Assembly (NCBI GenBank): GCA_016937695.1
Contig: JAFGWC010000073.1
Span: 1 to 50,531 of the forward strand
Direction: 5' to 3'
DNA length: 50,531 bases
From: Bacteroidales bacterium
GTDB lineage: Bacteria > Bacteroidota > Bacteroidia > Bacteroidales > NBLH01
A program made the position numbers and the translations under genes. Within the stretch, counting starts at the first letter, position 1. Every line of letters begins with the position of its first letter. Positions 18,843-26,800 of the stretch are shown piece after piece. Below the pieces are notes generated by a model. That model had not been told where the DNA came from. It was given only the letters and a program-made list of their open reading frames with translations, and ran no database searches.

Positions 18843-21284
18843 TTAAAAATTAATTGTAATTCCAGCTAAGAAATTAGCACCAGCTTGAGGGAAATATCCA
18901 TCCATGTCATAATATTTATTATCATAATAATAAGAATAAACCCAAGCGTTTGTTTCATACAATTCATTAAAAATATTATTTATTAATAAATGAAATTTAA
19001 TTGATTTAATAATTTTAGTTTCAATGGAATAATCTAATTTAATGTTATTTACAAAATATGCATCAAGCATTCTGTTTTCATTTGAAGTATTATCAATATA
19101 TTGTTTATCAACAAATTTACTAATTAAAGCAATATTTAGGTTTTTAATAATCTCAACAGATAAATTGCTTCCGGCAATAATTTCGGGAGAGAAAGACAAA
19201 TTAGTTTCTCCAAGATAAATTTCATTTTGTCCGCCATCGTCCCAATTATCAACATATGAAGTAAAACTGCTGATTCTATTTCTGCTGATAGTTGTATTAA
19301 TCTGCCAATCAACTCTTTCCAAAAATTTTATTCCTGCAGATACTTCTATTCCGGCTCTATAGCTTTTCGGAATATTTGTCATTATAGCATTTCCAACATC
19401 ATTTATTTTTCCGGTTTGCACCAACTGATTATTATAATCCATAAAATACAGATTAAAGTTTATTTTTGATTTTTCTGATGTTAAAGTATATCCTAATTCA
19501 TAATCTATTAAAGACTCTTGAACTGGCATTTTACCATTTACAGCATCTTTTAAATCAGTTCTTGAAGGCTCTCTGCTTGCAATTCCAACAGAAAAATAAA
19601 CGTTTTGAACGTCTGTTAAATTTAAACTTGCACCAAATTTAGGATTTAAAAAATCATAATTATGAATTTGTGAGATATCGGTTAAATCATCATCAATTCC
19701 ATCAATTTTATAATTAATAGTTCTATATTGAAAATCAGCATAAAGATTTAGCTTATTGAACATTTCGTATTCAAATTTGGTAAAAACATTAAAGCCTTTT
19801 TTATCACCCAAATTATAATACCATTGATGCCTTATTTCTGAAGGTCCTGAAAATCGTGCCCAAATAACATTTCCAAAATGCTTGCCTTCATAAATTGAAT
19901 AAGAACCGCCTAAAGTAGCTTTGAAATTTTTATTTTGATAATTTGATGAATAACTCAAAGCATAAAAATCATTATCTAATATTTTTCTTCTGATTAAATC
20001 AGTTTCACTTATTATATCATTCTCTGTTACAGCATTTTGCATATTATAATCTGCTAAATTCTGATTTTTCTTATATTGCTCGTAATAGCCTTCGCCTTTA
20101 GTATAATTAAATGCTAAATTCAAATTCAAATTATCTAATATTTCTCTCGAAAAAATAAGCTGATAATGATTTTGAGAATAGTTATCTACCTCATTATCAT
20201 ATGTATAGTAATTATAAGTTCTATTGTTTGAATTTAACATTTGCAGTGTTTCTTCTTCTGAATATAAGTAGTGATCCTGATAACGTTGCATACCATCCAT
20301 ATCATTTTCTAATCTCACTTTCGGCACACCATTCCAAGCTTGATATGTTTCTTCATTTCCTGAAAGAATAATAAACTTAAGCAATGTTTTTTTATCGGAA
20401 TAGCCTGTAGAAACAGCAAAAGAGCTCAAATCAGAACTTGCTCTGTCGATAAAACCATCAGAATGAATTTTTGACAATCTCAAATCCATTGAAAAATGCT
20501 CGTTTATAAGTCCTGAACCAACTTTTACACTTCCTTTGTAAGTATTAAAAGTTCCATAACTTGAATTTAATTGAGCATAAGCTTGTTTATTTATGACATT
20601 AGTCTGAAAATTAATATTTGCACCAAAAGCTGCAGGACCATTTGTTGAACTGCCAACGCCTCTTTGGATTTGAATATTTTCAACTGATGCAGCTAAATCT
20701 GGCATATTTACCCACCAAACTCCATGAGATTCAGAATCGTTTAAAGGAATTCCATTTGTAGTAACGTTTATACGCGTCATATCTGTTCCCCTTATTGAAA
20801 ACTTAGAATATCCAACTCCTGCACCGGCATCTGAACTAACAACAATTGAGGGTGTAAGGCTTAGTAAATATGGAATTTCTTGTCCAATATTATTTTTTTC
20901 AAGTTCATCTTTTTTTATTATTGTAGATGCTACAGGAACATTCTCGCCAGCTCTAATTGCACTTATTATAACTTCTTCTGTTATGTTGGCTAAAGTTTTA
21001 AGAGAAATTGTTAAATTAACATCTAAATTATTTATATTAAGTCTTTTTACAAATTTTTCATATCCTAAAAAGCTGACAAGCAATTCGTATTCGCCTGAAT
21101 TTAAATTCTTTATCTCAAAGAAACCATTTTTATCAGTAATAGTTCCTTTTGTAGTATTTATAATATTTACTGTTGCTCCTGCAAGCTTTTCACCGCTTTC
21201 CGACCCAACGTATCCGTTTATATTTTGTGAGTATGCAAAAACCAATTGTAATTGCATTAATAAAATAAATGCTGTTTTTTTCAT
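18843..21284 (-). CDS. TonB-dependent outer-membrane receptor under TPP riboswitch control, probable thiamin transporter
   Basis: Outer-membrane active transporter. Signal peptide (about 1-19, VFAYSQ), a carboxypeptidase-regulatory-like domain (about 20-105: GYVGSESGEKLAGATVNI, FFEIKNLNSGEYELLVSFLG), a plug domain (about 115-225: GAGVGYSKFSIRGTDMTRIN, IPLNDSESHGVWW, IQRGVGSSTNGPAAFGANIN) and a 22-strand-type barrel to the C-terminus (GANFLAGITINF), 813 aa in all. A TPP riboswitch about 110 bp upstream makes thiamin or a thiamin precursor the likely substrate; riboswitch-controlled receptors of this kind are known in Bacteroides. No pnuT, thiamin kinase or thi biosynthesis gene follows, and a terminator isolates it. 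Without the riboswitch one would only call it a generic or siderophore-type receptor. Confidence 0.85.
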   Translation of the reverse strand: MKKTAFILLMQLQLVFAYSQNINGYVGSESGEKLAGATVNIINTTKGTITDKNGFFEIKNLNSGEYELLVSFLGYEKFVKRLNINNLDVNLTISLKTLANITEEVIISAIRAGENVPVASTIIKKDELEKNNIGQEIPYLLSLTPSIVVSSDAGAGVGYSKFSIRGTDMTRINVTTNGIPLNDSESHGVWWVNMPDLAASVENIQIQRGVGSSTNGPAAFGANINFQTNVINKQAYAQLNSSYGTFNTYKGSVKVGSGLINEHFSMDLRLSKIHSDGFIDRASSDLSSFAVSTGYSDKKTLLKFIILSGNEETYQAWNGVPKVRLENDMDGMQRYQDHYLYSEEETLQMLNSNNRTYNYYTYDNEVDNYSQNHYQLIFSREILDNLNLNLAFNYTKGEGYYEQYKKNQNLADYNMQNAVTENDIISETDLIRRKILDNDFYALSYSSNYQNKNFKATLGGSYSIYEGKHFGNVIWARFSGPSEIRHQWYYNLGDKKGFNVFTKFEYEMFNKLNLYADFQYRTINYKIDGIDDDLTDISQIHNYDFLNPKFGASLNLTDVQNVYFSVGIASREPSRTDLKDAVNGKMPVQESLIDYELGYTLTSEKSKINFNLYFMDYNNQLVQTGKINDVGNAIMTNIPKSYRAGIEVSAGIKFLERVDWQINTTISRNRISSFTSYVDNWDDGGQNEIYLGETNLSFSPEIIAGSNLSVEIIKNLNIALISKFVDKQYIDNTSNENRMLDAYFVNNIKLDYSIETKIIKSIKFHLLINNIFNELYETNAWVYSYYYDNKYYDMDGYFPQAGANFLAGITINF

Positions 21285-21390
21285 TTCTTTTTTATTTAGT
21301 TGTTGAATTTATATTTTATTTAAATTTTAAATAAAATTTCAGGGAACTTAAAAAAAAGAAGCATTAAACAAATAGATAGAAATTTCTTAT

Positions 21391-21461
21391 CTCCCTACGT
21401 CAGCATTACCTGTGTCAGGTTCAAAGGGTTTGATCTCAGCCTGTTTATTTAAGGCACCCCA
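21391..21461 (-). ncRNA. TPP (THI element) riboswitch
   Basis: Minus strand carries the full THI-box pattern: GGGGTGCC at the 5' end (21453-21460), GGCTGAGA, CCCTTTGAACCTGA, CAGGTAATGCTGACGTAGGG at the 3' end. These are the pyrimidine-sensor and pyrophosphate-sensor helices. A -7 box lies just upstream and the TonB receptor ATG about 107 nt downstream. The downstream leader has a small hairpin (AGATAAGAAATTTCTATCT) and later a T-run, not adjacent, so the mode (termination or translation) is unclear. Confidence 0.95.
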
Positions 21462-21472
21462 AAAGTATTCGA

Positions 21473-21480
21473 CAAATTTA
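21473..21480 (-). promoter_or_regulatory. -7 box directly before the TPP riboswitch
   Basis: TAAATTTG on the minus strand ends 12 bp before the riboswitch's first conserved bases, so transcription would begin almost exactly at the aptamer. It also lies 25 bp past the stop of the prenyltransferase gene, showing the receptor has its own promoter. Confidence 0.6.
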
Positions 21481-21504
21481 TAACTTAATTGCTAATAAAA
21501 AAAA

Positions 21505-22365
21505 TTAATTCAGATATAATGATAAAATTGTGAAGAATGCAAATATCACACTTGCAATTCCATTTGTAGTAAAAAACGCCAGATTTACTTTTGTTAAATC
21601 ATCAACTTTAACTATGGTGTGTTGATATGCTAAAAGCATTATAAATATCACTGCACCAAGCCAATACCAAAGTTCAAAATTTCCGTAAATGCCTGCTACA
21701 ATAATTAAGATTGCAGAAAATAGATGTAAAATAAAAGATATTATTAATGCATATTTTTTGCCTGCTAAAACCGGAATTGAATTAAGTAAATTATCTTTGT
21801 CAAACTCGTCATCTTGCAAAGCATAAATTATATCAAATCCGCTGGTCCAGAAAAAGACTATGGATGAAAATAAAAGTGGTAATAAATCAAACTTTCCAGT
21901 AACTGACAAATATGCTCCAATTGGAGCTAAAGCTAATCCTAATCCCAAAACAAAATGACAAAGTACTGTAAATCTTTTTGTGTAACTATAACCAAGAACT
22001 ACTAATAATGCAACAGGCGACAAATAAAAAACAAGAATATTTATAAAATATGTTGCAATAATAAAAAGCACAGAATTTATAATAACAAAAGCTAAAGCTG
22101 ATTTAGATGATATTTTTCCTGCAGGAATTTCACGTGTTGAAGTTCTTGGGTTTAATACGTCTATATCTTTATCAATCAGTCGATTAAAACCCATTGCTGC
22201 ATTTCTGGCAAAAACCATACATAAAACAACAAGTAAAAAAACTTGCCAACTAAGCGAATAATTTGCAAATTTTACTGCTAAAAAAAATCCTATTAAAGCG
22301 AATGGAAGGGCGAATATTGTATGACTAAACTTAACTAATGTAAAATATTTTGCTATTTTATCCAT
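21505..22365 (-). CDS. UbiA-family prenyltransferase, MqnP-like (menaquinone, futalosine pathway)
   Basis: Integral membrane prenyltransferase of 286 aa with about eight helices. The first Asp-rich motif is [15 protein letters not shown] followed by REIPAGKIS, and the second is [18 protein letters not shown]. This pattern, with NPRTxxREIPAG, is typical of the MqnP/UbiA-like group that prenylates 1,4-dihydroxy-6-naphthoate-type precursors in the futalosine menaquinone route, and differs from MenA. Bacteroidota do not make ubiquinone, so a 4-hydroxybenzoate role is unlikely. No other mqn gene is in the window. It stands alone between the SiaC gene (155 bp gap) and the TPP-regulated receptor, all on the minus strand. 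Confidence 0.8.
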   Translation of the reverse strand: MDKIAKYFTLVKFSHTIFALPFALIGFFLAVKFANYSLSWQVFLLVVLCMVFARNAAMGFNRLIDKDIDVLNPRTSTREIPAGKISSKSALAFVIINSVLFIIATYFINILVFYLSPVALLVVLGYSYTKRFTVLCHFVLGLGLALAPIGAYLSVTGKFDLLPLLFSSIVFFWTSGFDIIYALQDDEFDKDNLLNSIPVLAGKKYALIISFILHLFSAILIIVAGIYGNFELWYWLGAVIFIMLLAYQHTIVKVDDLTKVNLAFFTTNGIASVIFAFFTILSLYLN

Positions 22366-22383
22366 ATTTGAATTTTAATTGCG

Positions 22384-22391
22384 CAAAAATA
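22384..22391 (-). promoter_or_regulatory. Candidate -7 box for the prenyltransferase
   Basis: TATTTTTG on the minus strand, 18 bp before the ATG, matches TAnnTTTG; the leader would be only about 12 nt. The -33 match is weak (TTTA). Confidence 0.4.
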
Positions 22392-22520
22392 CTAAATATC
22401 TATTACAAATTAAACTGAAAAATAAAGTTGGAATTATTTATAAAATTAAAAGTTTGTAAAATTTAAACACTAAGCTTAGATTTTTTCTCTTTCTAACTTT
22501 ACGAGCTTTGTTCTTAAATT

Positions 22521-22913
22521 TTATTCTTCAAAAATAATAACATTTATTTTAAGGTCGCTTTCTTCCATATAATCATCAACTTCTTCCTTAATTACTTCAA
22601 AATCAATTTCTCTACAATACCAATTAACTTTTACAGTACCTCCATTATCTTCATAAATTTTCAATATATCAAAAATATCTAAAATTGATCTTGAAGATGA
22701 AGTATTGTAATAACTCAGCCGAACGTTAAATTCTATTGGTTTATCAACTTCATCAAAATATTGATCGAGCCACTCAAGAAGTCCCAAATAAAAAATTGTA
22801 GTATCTTCTAGATAAGATTTTCCTGAAATTGTACAAATTCCTGTTTCATAATTAAAATCTACAGTTGGGATATAGTAATTTGTTTCTTCGCCTTTTATAT
22901 ATAAGTTTTCCAT
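22521..22913 (-). CDS. SiaC-family (DUF1987) regulatory phosphoprotein
   Basis: Small acidic cytoplasmic protein (130 aa) of the DUF1987/SiaC family. In Pseudomonas aeruginosa SiaC is phosphorylated on one Thr by SiaB and dephosphorylated by the PP2C phosphatase SiaA, and the unphosphorylated form activates a diguanylate cyclase. The hallmark here is YYNTSSSRSILDIFDIL, with Thr71 at the expected phosphorylation site, preceded by the STAS-like core GLLEWLDQYFDEVDKPIEFN. It starts 8 bp after the stop of a PP2C phosphatase gene on the same strand, so the two are an operon and a likely enzyme-substrate pair. No SiaB-type kinase or GGDEF protein is in the window; the downstream target is unknown. 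Confidence 0.88.
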   Translation of the reverse strand: MENLYIKGEETNYYIPTVDFNYETGICTISGKSYLEDTTIFYLGLLEWLDQYFDEVDKPIEFNVRLSYYNTSSSRSILDIFDILKIYEDNGGTVKVNWYCREIDFEVIKEEVDDYMEESDLKINVIIFEE

Positions 22914-22921
22914 TTCCTTAT

Positions 22922-24907
22922 TTATATTTTAATTCCCATTATTGTAATGTCATCTATCTGAAATTCAGAGCCTTTATGTAAATGTAATGTGTCCACAATT
23001 ATATCTTTTTGTTCCTGTAAAGATTTTTTTGAATTTTCTTCAAGTATTTTCATAAAATTTATTCGTCCAAACTTTTTTCTGTTTGGCGATTGCAAATCAA
23101 AAAATCCGTCTGTTGTTAAATAAAGGATTTCTCCTTTTTTTAAATTTAGCGTGTGCTTTTCAAACTCTTTCTTCGATTTCTTTCTAAGTCTTTTTCTTCC
23201 GCCAATTCCTCTAACTGTTCCTTTTATATATTTTATTTCATTCAAATCATTTTCGGTATAAAACAATGGTCTTTTTGCGCCAGCAAATTCAATTTTTGAA
23301 TTATTATCGTCTATTTTTTCGATAACGCAAATACCTACATCCATTCCGTCATTATTTGAAGTTTCGTCTTGCATCAAAGCATTGCGAAGGCTTTTATCTA
23401 CTTCTTCAAGAATTTGAACTGGTTCAAATATTTCTTTTTCTGAAACAACTTCAACTAGTAACCTATTGGCTATCATAGACATAAATGCACCAGGAACTCC
23501 ATGTCCTGTACAATCAACTACTGCAAATACACTTTTATTTACACTTTCATAATGATTAAACCAATAAAAATCGCCCGAAACAATATCTTTTGGCTGAAAA
23601 ATTATAAATGATTCAAAATGTTTATCAATACTCTCTTTAAGTGGAAGTATTGCTTGCTGTATGGTTTGAGCATATCTTATACTATCAATTATTTTTTTAT
23701 TCTTATGTGCAATATCAATATTCTGTTTTTCTAAGATCGCATTGGTTTTTTTCTTAATCCTAAAACTGTTGTATACTAAAATAAACAAAACAATAAAAAA
23801 TATTAATGCCGTAATTGCAAAAAACAAAAATGTATTTTTTTGTTTTATTTCTAATTGCTGATATGCTATTTTATCTTTAGCTGCTCCAATCTCTTTTTCT
23901 GCCAAAAAAATCATTACTTCTCTTTGCTGAAGCTTAATGCTGTCCGATTCTGTTTTGGCATTTAATTTATCAATTTTCAATTGCAGTTTAGCCGATTTAA
24001 CTAGTTCTTCATTTACAAGAACCATCGCACTCATATATTCAATATTCTCTTTTGCTGTTTTATTTTCGATTGTTTCAAGCTTCTCTATTTCAGTTTTATG
24101 CTTTTTTATATCTTCTCTATCATAAAACTTTTTTTCATCAACAACAAACTTGTCTAAAACTTCTTTATTTGGAAGCTCAGTATTCATGTTAATTTTTGTT
24201 TCTTTTTCTATAACTTCGGGTAGTTTATAATATGCCTCTGAAATAATTTTGTCGGCTTCTCTTTTTGATGATTTTATTATAATATCGGATTGATTTTCAG
24301 TATATTCAAGTATGCTGTCTATTTGTAAATTTAAGCGTTCAAATTTAGAGCTCAAATCTTTATATTCATCTCCTTTTAATTTACTAATTGAATCTTCGAC
24401 TTTAATTTTATCATTATTTACAATTTCCTTTATAATTTCAATTTCTTTTTTATTATCAAAAATTTCATGTTCATAAACAACACTTTTTGACTCTGTCATT
24501 CCATTATTATCAATCTGATAAGCAGTTATTACATCACTATCCTCTAATTTTGAGGAATTTGAACTCAAACTAAAAATCTGATTTTTGGTTTTTATCATTT
24601 TTTTGTCTTCTCCGTCAAAATTTGTATAAACCATTACAGATAATTCAGGCAGTTCATCAACTTTAAATTTTATTACATATTTTTTTTTATTTTCTATTTG
24701 TAATTTAAAGCTTCCATACTCATCAGTATTTGAACTTAATAAAAGTTTTGATTTACAATATACATTTACTCCTGCATTTTTAATGATTTTTTTATCAACC
24801 ATTAATTTCCCTCTGAATTCAAAATCAGATTGACTAAAAGCCAAATTAACAGATAATAAACAAATTGTAAATAAAAACGATAATTTTCTATAATACACTT
24901 TACACAT
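22922..24907 (-). CDS. Membrane-anchored SpoIIE/PP2C-type serine phosphatase (SiaA-like partner of SiaC)
   Basis: 661-aa phosphatase. A signal peptide or N-terminal anchor (about 1-25, NLAFSQ) leads to a beta-sandwich of carboxypeptidase-regulatory type (about 28-110), a long Lys/Glu-rich helical and coiled-coil periplasmic region (about 140-355), one transmembrane helix (about 360-382, FLFFAITALIFFIVLFILVY), a short coiled coil and a C-terminal SpoIIE domain (about 410-661). Phosphatase motifs are present: PKDIVSGDFYWF, FAVVDCTGHGVPGAFMSMI, ILYLTTDGFFDLQSP and IDDITIMGIKI, so metal-binding Asp residues look intact. The SiaC gene follows after 8 bp. The extracytoplasmic region should set phosphatase activity in response to an unknown envelope signal. 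SiaA of Pseudomonas has a different sensor region. Confidence 0.85.
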   Translation of the reverse strand: MCKVYYRKLSFLFTICLLSVNLAFSQSDFEFRGKLMVDKKIIKNAGVNVYCKSKLLLSSNTDEYGSFKLQIENKKKYVIKFKVDELPELSVMVYTNFDGEDKKMIKTKNQIFSLSSNSSKLEDSDVITAYQIDNNGMTESKSVVYEHEIFDNKKEIEIIKEIVNNDKIKVEDSISKLKGDEYKDLSSKFERLNLQIDSILEYTENQSDIIIKSSKREADKIISEAYYKLPEVIEKETKINMNTELPNKEVLDKFVVDEKKFYDREDIKKHKTEIEKLETIENKTAKENIEYMSAMVLVNEELVKSAKLQLKIDKLNAKTESDSIKLQQREVMIFLAEKEIGAAKDKIAYQQLEIKQKNTFLFFAITALIFFIVLFILVYNSFRIKKKTNAILEKQNIDIAHKNKKIIDSIRYAQTIQQAILPLKESIDKHFESFIIFQPKDIVSGDFYWFNHYESVNKSVFAVVDCTGHGVPGAFMSMIANRLLVEVVSEKEIFEPVQILEEVDKSLRNALMQDETSNNDGMDVGICVIEKIDDNNSKIEFAGAKRPLFYTENDLNEIKYIKGTVRGIGGRKRLRKKSKKEFEKHTLNLKKGEILYLTTDGFFDLQSPNRKKFGRINFMKILEENSKKSLQEQKDIIVDTLHLHKGSEFQIDDITIMGIKI

Positions 24908-25120
24908 AATATACTGTAAACAACATATTTAAATTAAAAATTTAAATTTAGTACATTTAATGAATTTTAAGAGCATTTTATACAAATATTTATAAACAGC
25001 CTGTTAAATAAATCGATATTTGAAACTGAATGAGTACTAATGAATTACAAAAGACTAAATTCTTTTAATTAAAATCTATTAAAAAAATGTTAAAAGAACT
25101 TTATTTTTATTATAAAAATA

Positions 25121-25128
25121 TACATTTG
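25121..25128 (+). promoter_or_regulatory. Candidate -7 box for the AspT-family transporter
   Basis: TACATTTG matches TAnnTTTG, 24 bp before the ATG at 25153. A -33 TTTG is not clear (TTTA at a suitable distance). The rest of the 245-bp gap (24908-25152) is AT-rich and shows nothing else. Confidence 0.45.
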
Positions 25129-25152
25129 CTAAATTAAAACTACATTTTTGTT

Positions 25153-26742
25153 ATGGAAGAATTTTTCTCACAAGCTTATGTTACATTGTTTATAATCATT
25201 GCATTTGGAATGATTATTGGCAGAATAAGAATTTTTAATTTTTCATTCGATATTTCTGCAGTTATTTTTGTCGCTCTTTTTTTAGGACATTTTGGGTTTA
25301 TTGTTCCTGATAATTTTATGAAAGTTGGTTTACTTCTATTTATTTTCACAATCGGAATTCAAGCAGGTCCAGGATTTTTCGACTCTTTTAGAAAATATGG
25401 CCAAACTTTAATTTTAACAACATTTATATCTTTATCGGGAGCTACAATAGTTTTAATCATTCTTACTAAAACTTTCAATATAAATCCGAATCTGGCTATT
25501 GGGATTTTTAATGGTGCATTAACCAGTACTCCGGGATTAGCTGCTGCAATTGAAGTTACAAATTCGCCATTAGCTCCTGTAGGATACGGAATTGCATATA
25601 CTTTTGGAGTTATTGGAGTTATTCTGCTTGTTAACATATTACCTAAAATTTTCAAAATTGATTTAAAAGATGAAGAACTAAAGTTTGAAGAAAGTATAAA
25701 GTCTGATTTTCCTGATATTAAAGGTGTTAATCTTATTGTTGAAAATCCGAATATCGACGGAAAAAAAATATCGGAATTGAAAATACAAAAAATGGCTGAA
25801 GTTGTTATTTCAAAAATGATACATAACAATATTGTTTATCCGATAACTAAAAGCTCTAAACTACAAACTGGTGATATTGTGAGAGTTATAGGTATTGACG
25901 CAGAAATAGAAAAGGCTAAAATTTTAATCGGAAATATAACTGACATTGAATTTCCACCAACTCAGATGTTTGTTACCGAATGGATTCTAATCAGCAATAA
26001 AAAAATTGTAAATAAAAGATACAATGAAATTAGTTTAGGAAAAAATTATAATGCTACAATTTTAAAAATCAAACGAAGTGGAATTGAACTTACTCCAAAA
26101 TCTTCAAGTCAATTTAAATATGGCGATAAAGTTCAGATATCAGGTGAAAAAGCAAGTTTAAATGCTGTCAAAAATATTTTAGGAAATAATGAAAAAAAAC
26201 TTTCCCATACAGACTTTTTACCTATAGCTCTTGGCATCTTAATAGGTGTTTTATTAGGACAAGTTGACATTCCACTAGGCAGATTTACACTTAATCTTGG
26301 AATGACTGGCGGAACACTTGCTGCAGGAATTATTTTAAGTCATTTAGGAAAAACCGGACCTGTAATCTGGTCAATGTCTGGAAGTGCAAACCAATTATTA
26401 AGAGAGTTGGGTTTGCTGTTATTCATGGCAGCTGTTGGAACAAAAGCCGGAATAACTTTTCTATCTACAATTAAAGAATATGGATTTGAATTAATTTTAG
26501 TTAGTGTAATCTTAACTATTGTTCCTGTTTTACTTGGTGCTATTGTTGGAAAATTTGTTTTTAAGATGAATTTCTTAAGTTTATTAGGAGTTATCACAGG
26601 CGCTATGACTAGTACGCCAGGGCTTGCTGTTGTGAATTCAAAAAGTGAAAGCAATGCTGCTGCTATCGCATATGCGACTGTTTATCCTGTAGCTTTGGTA
26701 TTTATTATAATTATATCACAAATTCTTCCTAAAATTCTTTAA
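25153..26742 (+). CDS. AspT/YidE/YbjL-family putative transporter
   Basis: Polytopic inner-membrane protein of 529 aa with two homologous membrane halves separated by cytoplasmic TrkA_C (RCK_C) domains, the layout of the AspT:antiporter duplication family. The first half includes FTIGIQAGPGFFDSF and GALTSTPGLAAAIEVT; the second repeats them as AAVGTKAGITFLSTI and GAMTSTPGLAVVNSKS. The central region (about 185-355) has two RCK_C-like units (SKLQTGDIVRVIGIDAEIEK and SSQFKYGDKVQISGEKASL). Known members exchange aspartate/alanine or carry dicarboxylates, but the substrate here cannot be read from sequence. It has its own promoter-like box and is convergent with the nucleotidyltransferase gene. 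Confidence 0.88.
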   Translation: MEEFFSQAYVTLFIIIAFGMIIGRIRIFNFSFDISAVIFVALFLGHFGFIVPDNFMKVGLLLFIFTIGIQAGPGFFDSFRKYGQTLILTTFISLSGATIVLIILTKTFNINPNLAIGIFNGALTSTPGLAAAIEVTNSPLAPVGYGIAYTFGVIGVILLVNILPKIFKIDLKDEELKFEESIKSDFPDIKGVNLIVENPNIDGKKISELKIQKMAEVVISKMIHNNIVYPITKSSKLQTGDIVRVIGIDAEIEKAKILIGNITDIEFPPTQMFVTEWILISNKKIVNKRYNEISLGKNYNATILKIKRSGIELTPKSSSQFKYGDKVQISGEKASLNAVKNILGNNEKKLSHTDFLPIALGILIGVLLGQVDIPLGRFTLNLGMTGGTLAAGIILSHLGKTGPVIWSMSGSANQLLRELGLLLFMAAVGTKAGITFLSTIKEYGFELILVSVILTIVPVLLGAIVGKFVFKMNFLSLLGVITGAMTSTPGLAVVNSKSESNAAAIAYATVYPVALVFIIIISQILPKIL

Positions 26743-26800
26743 GTTTTGAAATATAGAACTAAATAGATATATCGAATCAGGTTATTAGATATTCTTTAAA

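Noticed and set aside
18843-21284. Siderophore receptor
   Set aside because: The plug and barrel are generic, but the TPP riboswitch upstream makes thiamin-related uptake the better call.
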